A stretch of DNA of 64,000 nucleotides from JALONH01 sp046329235 (lineage in GTDB: Bacteria > Bacteroidota > Bacteroidia > Cytophagales > Cytophagaceae). The notes beneath the pieces are model-generated. The model worked only from the letters and a program-made list of their open reading frames with translations. It ran no database searches and was not told where the DNA came from. The DNA lies in contig JAXLVA010000001.1 of the NCBI GenBank assembly GCA_046329235.1, forward strand, positions 434,001-498,000, in the 5' to 3' direction. This document shows positions 34,126-41,356 of the stretch, in pieces (within the stretch, counting starts at the first letter, position 1; each line of letters begins with the position of its first letter). The translations under genes were made by a program, and so were the position numbers.

Positions 34126-36028
34126 GTGTGCCTGGAATGGTCATTCGTCCCTTCAGACACACTCTTGAAATTAATGGAAAATTAGGACAGATTCAAGTCT
34201 TATTATCCACGGTTTAAGAGTGTTGAAGAATGGTTTACTGGTAAGGTGCAAGTCCTTATGTGGTGGAGTTAAGAATATAAATCACTAGCAAGTCGCAAGT
34301 TGGTTTGAAGTGATTCAAGCAATGAAGTAAGCGAGTCTGCGAATGTTGGTTCCTACGTACAGAAACTGTATACAGAGGCTATTATGAGTGGTCAAAGTCG
34401 CACAGCAGACTAACGGCTATAACTCAACTTGTAGTAGTAGATACAGAGGATATCAACAGAAAGCGAATGTCCTTACCCGGGGAGGTCTTCTGATTACGAG
34501 CTAATCAAGAAGAAGTCAGCAGAGGTCATAGTAGTGAATAACAAACGAGCCAATGGAAAGATTGGAGGTCTCAGGAGTTCATGAAGGACTAAACGTTAAA
34601 CGGTTTTAATTCGATAAGGAGTCATCGCACAGCCTTATCTTAAGCGAACCAAGGAAAGAAAAGCAGATGATTGAAAAAGTAGTAAACAATAAGAACATGC
34701 TAAAAGCAATACGCCAGACGGTCTCTAATAAAGGGGCATCAGGTGTAGATGGTATGTCGGTCAGGGAACTGAAAGACTACTATGTAAAGCATAAATCTTT
34801 GTTATTAAATTCTATTGTTAATCATCGGTACGTAGCACAAGCCATTCGAGGAGTAGAGATACCTAAATCGAATGGGAAGACTAGATTACTCGGTGTACCT
34901 ACGGTGGTAGACCGTATGTTGCAACAAGCAGTAGGGCAAGTCATAGCACCATACTTTGAATTAGAATTTAAAGAGTATAGCTATGGTTTTAGACCTAAAC
35001 GCAATGCACACCAAGCCATTCAACAATCACAGAAGTTTATTCACGAAGGCTATAGATATATTGTAGATATAGACCTAAAGAATTTCTTCGACGAAGTAGA
35101 CCATAGGATACTCCTTCAACTTGTCTACCGAAAGCTAAAATGCCCTACCACACTACGCCTAATACGTCTTTGGCTAAGAGCACCAATTTTAATAAATGGG
35201 AAACTGACCAAACGCATGAAAGGTATTCCTCAGGGCTCTCCGCTAAGTCCGTTACTATCCAATATCATGCTACATGAATTGGATTGCTTCTTGGAATGGA
35301 AGAAGGAAAAGTATGTACGCTACGCCGACGACTTTAGTATATTCACTAAAGGTAGAGGTCGTGCTCAACAGATAGGTAATCAGGTTTATCTTTTCCTAAA
35401 GAACAAACTTAAGCTGACTATCAACAGAGATAAAAGTGGTATACGTAGACCTTCCCAATTTGAACTACTCGGACATGGTTTTGTGTCAAGCTTTGAGAAA
35501 GGTGCAAAAGGCAAATTTCAATTGGTGGTAAGTGAAAAGAGTATAGCAAAGTTGAAACGCGAGTTGAAAATGATTACCCGCAAAACGAGTCCAATGAGTT
35601 TCGACGAACGGATACAAAAACTTAAACTTCTACAGCGAGGTTGGCTGAACTATTTTTGCTTGGCGAATATGGCAAGCAAACTTCAACGTATAGATGCGTG
35701 GGTTCGTAACCGTTTAAGATATTGCATTTGGACCGACTGGAAAAAGCCAGAACGTAAGCGGAAGAACCTAGTGCGCTTGGGTGTTCCGTACGGGAAAGCG
35801 TATGCATTTAGTAGAACAAGAAAGGGAGGCTGGGCAATAGCGCAGAGTCCAATTCTGACGACTACTATAACGCTAGACCGCTTAAGAAAACGAGGGTATG
35901 AAAGTTTAGAGAGCTATTATCAAAAAGTAAGTCCTATGTTTAACGAACCGCTGTATACGTGAACCGTACGTACAGTGGTGTGAGAGGCGCACTCCGCTAG
36001 AATTCACTAGCGGAGCCGTCTACTCGAT
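34126..36028 (+). mobile_element. Group II intron, copy 1 (class C-like)
   Basis: This 1903-base ribozyme begins GTGTG and ends ...CTCGAT, with boundaries fixed by comparing both copies and rejoining the interrupted element. Domain V is seen at about 35946-35978: lower stem ACCGCTGTA/TACAGTGGT with a CGC-type triad, upper stem TACG/CGTA and a CG bulge. Domain VI contains CTCCGCTAG/CTAGCGGAG. The encoded protein sits at 34667-35962. Insertion follows a long hairpin, the target preference of class C introns. The class is inferred, not computed. Confidence 0.88.
34667..35962 (+). CDS. ltrA: Group II intron reverse transcriptase/maturase, copy 1
   Basis: The 431-residue protein copies and helps fold and splice its intron. 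The order is: RT fingers and palm (residues about 50-260, with GVPTVVDRMLQQA, DIDLKNFFDEVDH, GIPQGSPLSPLLSN and the catalytic RYADDFSIF, YADD about 219-222), thumb, then the maturase domain (about 300-400; LQRGWLNYF, RLRYCIWTDWKKP). There is no C-terminal HNH endonuclease, as in class C. It ends inside domain V, which is unusual. An identical copy lies at 41898-43193. Confidence 0.95.
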   Translation: MIEKVVNNKNMLKAIRQTVSNKGASGVDGMSVRELKDYYVKHKSLLLNSIVNHRYVAQAIRGVEIPKSNGKTRLLGVPTVVDRMLQQAVGQVIAPYFELEFKEYSYGFRPKRNAHQAIQQSQKFIHEGYRYIVDIDLKNFFDEVDHRILLQLVYRKLKCPTTLRLIRLWLRAPILINGKLTKRMKGIPQGSPLSPLLSNIMLHELDCFLEWKKEKYVRYADDFSIFTKGRGRAQQIGNQVYLFLKNKLKLTINRDKSGIRRPSQFELLGHGFVSSFEKGAKGKFQLVVSEKSIAKLKRELKMITRKTSPMSFDERIQKLKLLQRGWLNYFCLANMASKLQRIDAWVRNRLRYCIWTDWKKPERKRKNLVRLGVPYGKAYAFSRTRKGGWAIAQSPILTTTITLDRLRKRGYESLESYYQKVSPMFNEPLYT

Positions 36029-36034
36029 TATCGG
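36029..36034 (-). repeat. Core half-site at the end of the five-gene cassette
   Basis: TATCGG directly after intron copy 1 restores GTTATCGG when joined to the GT before the intron. It is the exact reverse complement of CCGATAAC at 41229-41236, which marks the other end of the same cassette. Confidence 0.6.
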
Positions 36035-36088
36035 TTCGGTGTTCTTTTTCGTCCGTTGGTTTGTCGGTCGTTTTTGTCGTGCGGTTGG

Positions 36089-36157
36089 ACAGACACACTC
36101 TTTGCCAAGCTTGGGTTTGAGCGTTGGCTTGAGCGGCTTGGCAATGTGTGTGGCTGT
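36089..36157. repeat. Long hairpin with GAGCGTTGG loop, left copy
   Basis: Arms of 22 nt (36089-36110 and 36136-36157) pair except at about three positions; the inner part is CTTTGCCAAGC/GCTTGGCAA. The 25-nt loop contains TTTGAGCGTTGGCTTGAG. A second hairpin with the same loop core lies at 41138-41207. There is no T run, so a simple terminator is unlikely. Confidence 0.6.
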
Positions 36158-36173
36158 GAAGGGATGGCATATT

Positions 36174-37421
36174 TCAATTAAATAAGTTTAAAAAAATTCG
36201 TTTCATTCCGAAAGAAGAGTTTTGCAATTCTGCTTTTTCCTCTGTTATGTCGGACTTGTAAGAGGTTAAAAATCTAAGAAAAACACGCTTTAATTGCTTG
36301 TTAATGTCTCTCATGTTTTTGTAAGATGAAATATCAATTTCAGAAATCAAATATGTTTTCAAATCATCTCCTAACTCTACATTAAATACAGTGTTTACTT
36401 TTCTTCTAATATTATCGGCTCTAAATTCAATATACTTTTCCTTATCCTCATTGCTCAATAATGTGAACATACATTTATAATCAAATCTTGAACGTAATTC
36501 AGGAGAAATTCGCTTTTTAAAATCTTCTTTAGAGATATTCGATGTAAACACAATAATGAAACCATTTAAATCCATTTCTTCCCCTAACGAACTTGTCATT
36601 TTACCACTTTCCAATACTTCAAGAAAATAATTGAAAAGCGTTGAATTAGATTTTTCAAATTCGTCAATAAGTAAAACTCCAATATCTGTTTCCCTTACTT
36701 TCATAAATATTTCACCATCATCGCTACCAATATATCCTCTAGCAGAGCCAATTAATGAACTTAAAGAAAACTCATTACTATAATTGCCAAAATTTATTTT
36801 AGCCAACTTCTTTTCTCCTTTTAAACAGTTGAAAACTGTTCTTGCTACTTCTGTTTTGCCAACTCCAGATTCTCCCATTAAAAACAGAGAAAGTATTTTA
36901 TGTTCTCCTAATTTATTGAATACTCTAAATGTTCTTACTTGTTCTGCAAAGTCGTCCTTAAACTTAGAATGTCCATAAAGCTTTAAATTGAAATCATTGA
37001 AAAATAATTGCAGTTCATCTTCGGATAAATCTGTTATCTTTTTATGCTTCTTAATTGCTAACTCTTGTGTTTTGCTTGGTTGTTTTTGTCTGTTTTCTTG
37101 CTTGTTGAATGAGTTCTTATCAATGTTTTCGAACGTATCAAAAACAAATCTCAATTCATACTCAAGCTTTTCTTTTTTTGATAAGTCGCAAATAAAAACA
37201 GGTGTTTCTTCAAACTGATAAATCACTTGCTCTAATATTGATTGAATATTGTTGTATTCTGTTAATGCAGATAAATCAACAATTTCAGAACGGATATCGA
37301 CTTCTTTTACAAGAGATAAGTTATGTATCAATTTTGTAATGCTCAAAATAGAAAACCCTTCAAGAATTTTAGCCTCCTTAAAGTCATAAAAATCTTCTTT
37401 ATCGTAAAAGAGTAGTGTCAT
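36174..37421 (-). CDS. Clp-type AAA+ ATPase of the cassette operon
   Basis: The 415-residue protein has an N-terminal region of about 140 residues with no known motif, then a Clp/HSP100-like AAA+ module: FLMGESGVGKTEVAR (Walker A 183-190), ARGYIG pore-like loop (about 228-233), VLLIDEFEKS (Walker B 250-257), sensor-1 TSN (293-295) and arginine-finger ELRSRFDY (about 307-314). It probably remodels or unfolds a partner protein. It is last of five coupled genes and follows the unknown protein by 15 bp. A motor for a restriction or abortive-infection complex is a fair guess only. Confidence 0.85.
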   Translation of the reverse strand: MTLLFYDKEDFYDFKEAKILEGFSILSITKLIHNLSLVKEVDIRSEIVDLSALTEYNNIQSILEQVIYQFEETPVFICDLSKKEKLEYELRFVFDTFENIDKNSFNKQENRQKQPSKTQELAIKKHKKITDLSEDELQLFFNDFNLKLYGHSKFKDDFAEQVRTFRVFNKLGEHKILSLFLMGESGVGKTEVARTVFNCLKGEKKLAKINFGNYSNEFSLSSLIGSARGYIGSDDGEIFMKVRETDIGVLLIDEFEKSNSTLFNYFLEVLESGKMTSSLGEEMDLNGFIIVFTSNISKEDFKKRISPELRSRFDYKCMFTLLSNEDKEKYIEFRADNIRRKVNTVFNVELGDDLKTYLISEIDISSYKNMRDINKQLKRVFLRFLTSYKSDITEEKAELQNSSFGMKRIFLNLFN

Positions 37422-37436
37422 ATTCTCTTCAAGGAT

Positions 37437-38285
37437 TTACTTGATGTTAACATTTTGAATAATAGCAAGTAAATCGATGTAGTGATAAACATTACCATCG
37501 CCAGAACTTTTGAAACTAAAAGTTTGCTTATTGTCATTATTGATTCTGTAATGACTTTCTTCTATTTCTTCATCTTCTTTATTAGCAGGGAAAGCGTTTT
37601 GTAATTGACCTAATTCCTGAAAATACTGAAAGGAATTTTTCAAATCATCAACCTTTATTTCTCCTTTGCATAAACCGATAATCGAAACATTACCAACAAA
37701 CAAATCATCAATGCTGTATGAGCTTTCAAATTCGCTCTCAAATGTTAATGGGATTTTTATTAAAATGTTATTGTTTTTACCTCCCACAACTCCCTTGATT
37801 TTGTAAGCATAGTCTTTAAACATTGAATTAAAAAGATTATTCATATCAAAGCCGTCTGCACCAGGAACTGCCAAATTTTTTAATGCCCCACTATTTATGA
37901 ATTTAACTATACGTAGTTCATCTTCGTTTTCAAGGCTAAGTTTCACATTGTCAATCTTTATTAACTCACCTTCGGATAAGTTTTTGAAATCATTAGCATT
38001 TTTACATTTTCTGACAACTTCATCAAGTATTACAGATTTGGTTGTTTTTATTTCAAATGTTTCTAATACTTTTTTTGAACCTGAACCTTTTAAACTACCA
38101 CCTGCATCAGCTTCTCCAAGTTTAAAAATATCCAAAATGTTGAAGCCTAATTTTGTTTTTAGATACGCATCGCCTTCCAATGATTTTTCTTTTTCAACTT
38201 GCTGTTCAGCAAGTATCATATTGTTTAGCATCATTTTAATCTCGTAAACTTTTGGAAAGTTGATATAGTATATATTGAAAATCAT
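37437..38285 (-). CDS. Unknown protein of the cassette operon (possibly DUF6414-like)
   Basis: The preferred Met at 38285 is preceded by a purine-rich AAAGAGACAGAA and gives 282 residues; the Met at 38324 would overlap the methyltransferase by 23 bp. The protein starts IFNIYYINFPKVYEIKM, has a Gly/Ser linker with FEIKTTKSVILDEVVRK (about 80-97), a SEGELIKIDNVKL stretch and a C-terminal beta region (SIDDLFVGNVSIIGLCKGEIK). The layout recalls DUF6414 proteins, but that is from memory and weak. No catalytic motif is visible. Its place between a DNA methyltransferase and an AAA+ motor suggests a sensor or adaptor. Confidence 0.7.
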   Translation of the reverse strand: MIFNIYYINFPKVYEIKMMLNNMILAEQQVEKEKSLEGDAYLKTKLGFNILDIFKLGEADAGGSLKGSGSKKVLETFEIKTTKSVILDEVVRKCKNANDFKNLSEGELIKIDNVKLSLENEDELRIVKFINSGALKNLAVPGADGFDMNNLFNSMFKDYAYKIKGVVGGKNNNILIKIPLTFESEFESSYSIDDLFVGNVSIIGLCKGEIKVDDLKNSFQYFQELGQLQNAFPANKEDEEIEESHYRINNDNKQTFSFKSSGDGNVYHYIDLLAIIQNVNIK

Positions 38286-38301
38286 TTCTGTCTCTTTAGA
38301 T

Positions 38302-39816
38302 TTAAACTTTATAAATTTCTTCAATTACACCCCAAACTTCTGTTTCTGTTTTTTCATCATAAATCCCTGATTTTTTTATTGAATCAACAATCCCTTTGGT
38401 CTTCTTTGTTATTAAGTCCAAAACTGATTTTTCGGGAATGATTACAGGGATTTTTTTTATGTAATTCGCTGGATTGTTTGCTGATGGGTTGATAGTTCTT
38501 ATCAATTTGTTGCAAGTAGGGGAGTTGAAGAAAGCCAATAAGTAATAAGTTAAACTTTCATCTTTCGGAAATATGCCTACAATGCTTTGGTCAAATAGTT
38601 TGTTTTCAATCAAAGATGCTGTTATGCTTGATGAACTAATCATTGGAACACCAATACCAAATTTGAAGTAGTATTTTGGGTTTTGAAATCTGGATTTTTT
38701 GTCTGTTTTGTAATGCTGAACGGCTTCTTTACTCCAATTCATAAACCAACTTTCAGGTTTTAGATACTTGGTGTTTCCACCTTTTACGATGGGTAAAAAG
38801 TATTTGTCGCCATCTATTCCGCTTAAAATGTCAGCATTATTTTTATAATCGGATGAAATTGAATCAGTATTAACAAGGTCATAATTTTTGCCATTTTTCA
38901 GTTCAGGGCTTATTACTTGCAGAAATCTTTTATCATCTCCTGAATAGAAACCTGTAACACAATCGGCAATATTTCCAATTTTTAGTTTTGAGTGATTTAT
39001 TAGTTTTGATATGTTGCTGTTTTCAGCTATTAAAAATGCGTGGTCTGGATTATTGAAAACATCTTCTTGTTTAAACGTATAGGTTTTTAGGTTGCTGTCT
39101 TTTACATTGTTCAGTTGTTCTACTTCATCAAAATTATTGATTACAGAAAATGTATTATTCATACAAGCTTTAATATCGCTTTTCTTTCTCAATGTTATTA
39201 TGGAAAGGTTTGCATAACCGAAATTTACTCCCGGAAAGAAAGATGAAGGAAACAAAGCCAATTCTACAATTTGAGTATTCGTGAAAATGTGTTTTCTCAA
39301 AGCCTTGTGCATATGCAGATTGAGAAATGTGTCAGGAATAATGAAACTTAAAATTCCGTCTTCTTTGAGTAATTGAATACAGCGATATAAAAACAGTCCG
39401 TAACTTTCTTTAGCGTATAAGTCAGGGAATAATTTTTTAAGAACCGTTCTTTTTGAATAATCTTGCCAAGCACCGTAAGGTGGATTGGCAATTATTTTGT
39501 CATAATAACCACCAAAGCAAGAATTAAAATCTAATTCAGAATCTAACAGAGTGTCGCACTCACGAATATTTACATTAAGAAAATGTGAAAACTTTTCATT
39601 TAGGACTTCTATGGATTTTGAGTTAAGCTCGCAAATATCAATGTGAGCAAATTCATTTTCATTTAGAATTGCTTCTACAAAAACACCATCACCACCGCAG
39701 GGCTCAAAAATTTTATCGCTAGGTTTTAGCGATAATCTTGAAACCATATAATCAACGATTGGAGTTGATTTGGTGTAAAACGCTTGATATTTTCTTGCTT
39801 CGCTTATCATTACCAA
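38302..39816 (-). CDS. N6-adenine DNA methyltransferase of the cassette operon
   Basis: The 504-residue protein has SAM motif I IFEPCGGDGVFVEA (residues 36-49), acidic motif II DICELN, and catalytic motif IV IIANPPYG (NPPY 111-114), typical of gamma-type N6-adenine methyltransferases such as the Eco57I/TaqI group. Residues from about 270 on resemble a target-recognition region (YFKFGIGVPMISSSSITASL, FDQSIVGIFP; NPSANNPANYIKKIPV). It would modify host DNA against the neighbouring nuclease. The start overlaps the nuclease gene by 7 bp, so expression is coupled. Confidence 0.88.
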   Translation of the reverse strand: MVMISEARKYQAFYTKSTPIVDYMVSRLSLKPSDKIFEPCGGDGVFVEAILNENEFAHIDICELNSKSIEVLNEKFSHFLNVNIRECDTLLDSELDFNSCFGGYYDKIIANPPYGAWQDYSKRTVLKKLFPDLYAKESYGLFLYRCIQLLKEDGILSFIIPDTFLNLHMHKALRKHIFTNTQIVELALFPSSFFPGVNFGYANLSIITLRKKSDIKACMNNTFSVINNFDEVEQLNNVKDSNLKTYTFKQEDVFNNPDHAFLIAENSNISKLINHSKLKIGNIADCVTGFYSGDDKRFLQVISPELKNGKNYDLVNTDSISSDYKNNADILSGIDGDKYFLPIVKGGNTKYLKPESWFMNWSKEAVQHYKTDKKSRFQNPKYYFKFGIGVPMISSSSITASLIENKLFDQSIVGIFPKDESLTYYLLAFFNSPTCNKLIRTINPSANNPANYIKKIPVIIPEKSVLDLITKKTKGIVDSIKKSGIYDEKTETEVWGVIEEIYKV

Positions 39817-40724
39817 AGTAAATATTGTAAAAGATTGTTGTCTGTTAAATGCTGTGTAGTTTCGGCATTAAAGTCATTCTCCCAATCAATGTTGGTTTCA
39901 ATCCAATTTTTCAAATTGTAGCCTGAATATTCGTTGATTTTCTGATATGCTTCGCTTCCGCAATATGCTTCCCAAATACCTGAATTTTTGAGCGTATTGA
40001 AATAGCTGTTATTTTCTTCGGCTCTTACGAATAATAAACATTTGAAATTGTCGTCAAGGTTTTGGTAAATGGTTGCTACCAACAAAAGTCGATTTGTATT
40101 TCCTTTTTCGTTTGAGCCAAATCCACTTTTAAAATCAACTACATATTTCTGTTCGTTTGAAATGAAATGTAAATCCAATTCTAATTGAATTTCTCCTGAT
40201 GTTACCAAGCTCCAAACCTTATCGTAGTATGATTTTAGTTCTTGTTTTTCTTCGTCTGAAATGTTCAGATTATCAATGTATTCAATGATTTCATCTGTAA
40301 GTTTCTTTTTGACTTCCGAGAATAAAGGCGGAACAAACAATGAAACATCATTGATTGGATAGTAAAAACAAAGTTTACAAAATGGGTCCCACAACTCGCC
40401 AACTCTTCTTGAAAAGTCCATATACTCATAAGGTCTTACAGAATTTCGGCTTTCAATCATTACCACAATGTGGCAATAGGTAATCATCAAAATTGTTTCC
40501 AACTTCTCTTGATTAGACCATTTTTCTTTCTCCGATTTCTGAAGCAGAGTAGCAATAAGATTATCCTTAGTTTGGTTTAACTTTTCATTAATTGCTCTTG
40601 CTCTCTTGTCTGATTGAGTGTCGGCAAACTTTGTCTTAACGTCAGTTAAAAACTCGCTTGCACGGTCTCTGAAATAAGCCAAAAGCTCCTGTTTCCTGTC
40701 TTTAGTATTCTTGTCTATATTCAT
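39810..40724 (-). CDS. Putative restriction endonuclease, PD-(D/E)xK type
   Basis: The 304-residue protein is mostly helical. Its C-terminal half has the nuclease-like pattern ELDLHF (Glu-182/Asp-184) followed by KYVVDFKSGFGSNEKG, giving Asp-197-x-Lys-199, which fits a PD-(D/E)xK active site. It is immediately followed by the methyltransferase (7-bp overlap) and preceded by an XRE regulator (4-bp overlap), the layout of type II restriction-modification operons with a controller gene. Enzyme activity is inferred from motif and context only. Confidence 0.7.
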   Translation of the reverse strand: MNIDKNTKDRKQELLAYFRDRASEFLTDVKTKFADTQSDKRARAINEKLNQTKDNLIATLLQKSEKEKWSNQEKLETILMITYCHIVVMIESRNSVRPYEYMDFSRRVGELWDPFCKLCFYYPINDVSLFVPPLFSEVKKKLTDEIIEYIDNLNISDEEKQELKSYYDKVWSLVTSGEIQLELDLHFISNEQKYVVDFKSGFGSNEKGNTNRLLLVATIYQNLDDNFKCLLFVRAEENNSYFNTLKNSGIWEAYCGSEAYQKINEYSGYNLKNWIETNIDWENDFNAETTQHLTDNNLLQYLLW

Positions 40725-41041
40725 TTGCTGTTTGCTCGTTTTTGATATTTAATTCTTGCTTCGGCTACTTTCAAAATTTCAAGTCCGTTTTCTTCGTCTT
40801 GAAGTTGGTAAGTAATCTTGTCGCTCAAATAGCGAACTTTCAATTCTGATTTGTCAATATGAAAAATTCTTGAAATGCCGTCAATGATTTGTTCATTAGC
40901 ATTTCTTTCATTCTTCTCAATTTTGCTAAGTGTCGAGGTGTCAATATCCAACTCAGCTGCAACCTTTCTCAATGGCAGGTTTGCATTTTCTCTGAGTGTC
41001 CTGATATACTCTCCAAATGTTATGTTGTCTGTTTTTGACAT
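40721..41041 (-). CDS. XRE-family HTH regulator (candidate controller protein)
   Basis: Starting at the Met at 41041 gives 106 residues with an XRE helix-turn-helix (ITFGEYIRTLRENANLPLRKVAAELDIDTSTLSKIEKNERN, cores LPLRKVAAELDID and TLSKIEKNER, about residues 7-46) and a charged tail. A longer open frame to 41272 runs back through a hairpin repeat and is rejected as translation. It heads the five-gene operon. A TAnnTTTG box and a dyad overlap its start region, fitting autoregulation as in restriction-modification controller proteins. Confidence 0.85.
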   Translation of the reverse strand: MSKTDNITFGEYIRTLRENANLPLRKVAAELDIDTSTLSKIEKNERNANEQIIDGISRIFHIDKSELKVRYLSDKITYQLQDEENGLEILKVAEARIKYQKRANSK

Positions 41042-41048
41042 ATTCTGC

Positions 41049-41068
41049 TTTGGCAAATTTTGTCCAAA
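41049..41068. promoter_or_regulatory. Candidate operator for the XRE regulator
   Basis: Dyad TTTGG-N10-CCAAA encloses a smaller palindrome CAAATTTTG and abuts the -7 box, between promoter and start codon. Confidence 0.45.
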
Positions 41069-41072
41069 ATTA
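41065..41072 (-). promoter_or_regulatory. -7 promoter box of the cassette operon
   Basis: TAATTTTG on the minus strand, exact TAnnTTTG, about 24 bases before the XRE start codon and overlapping the dyad. Confidence 0.55.
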
Positions 41073-41137
41073 AAGAAATAATTTTTATTCGTGTCAATTT
41101 GCTTCATCTTTTTATTCACAGTCTTGTCGGTGAGTTG

Positions 41138-41207
41138 GCAAAAAATGGCTCTTTTGGTTTTTTGAGCGTTGGTTTGTGTGTCGGGAAAAACCAAATGTGC
41201 CATTTGC
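41138..41207. repeat. Long hairpin with GAGCGTTGG loop, right copy
   Basis: Arms at 41138-41162 and 41185-41207 pair over most of their length (GCAAA..TGGC.C.TTTGGTTTTT). The 22-nt loop holds TGAGCGTTGGTTTG, matching the left hairpin's loop core GAGCGTTGGYTTG. It lies just inside the other end of the same cassette. Confidence 0.6.
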
Positions 41208-41228
41208 GGGTGGGCTTTTTTACACTGA

Positions 41229-41356
41229 CCGATAACGGTTTCGGGCTTGGCGAAGGTGGCGATTTTCACCACAGATGTTGATGCGGAGAACCAAACTTTG
41301 ATTAACTACAAATGTGTCTGCGGAGCACTGAACCGCCACTTTTGCCAAACCCGTGT
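41229..41356 (-). repeat. attC-like recombination element 1, interrupted by intron copy 2
   Basis: Core CCGATAAC (41229-41236), left arm GGGCTTGGCGAAGGTGGCG (41243-41261), a 72-nt centre with TTGATGCG and ATTAAC, right arm CGCCACTTTTGCCAAACCC (41334-41352), then GT at 41355-41356. The arms match as inverted repeats at 16 of 19 positions. The right core GTTAGTGG is split after GT by the intron and resumes at 43260. Arms, spacing and centre match element 2. On the minus strand the left core becomes GTTATCGG, the start of the five-gene cassette. Confidence 0.6.

Noticed and set aside
35622..35807. Antisense open frame within the intron RT gene (also in the second copy)
   Set aside because: Shadow of the RT coding frame, duplicated only because the intron is.
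34154..36102. 13-base match CAGACACACTCTT between the intron 5' end and the left hairpin
   Set aside because: Matches of this length are expected by chance in 64 kb; no structural reason seen.
41042..41272. N-terminal extension of the XRE regulator
   Set aside because: It would translate the hairpin repeat and promoter; the HTH domain starts right after the Met at 41041.
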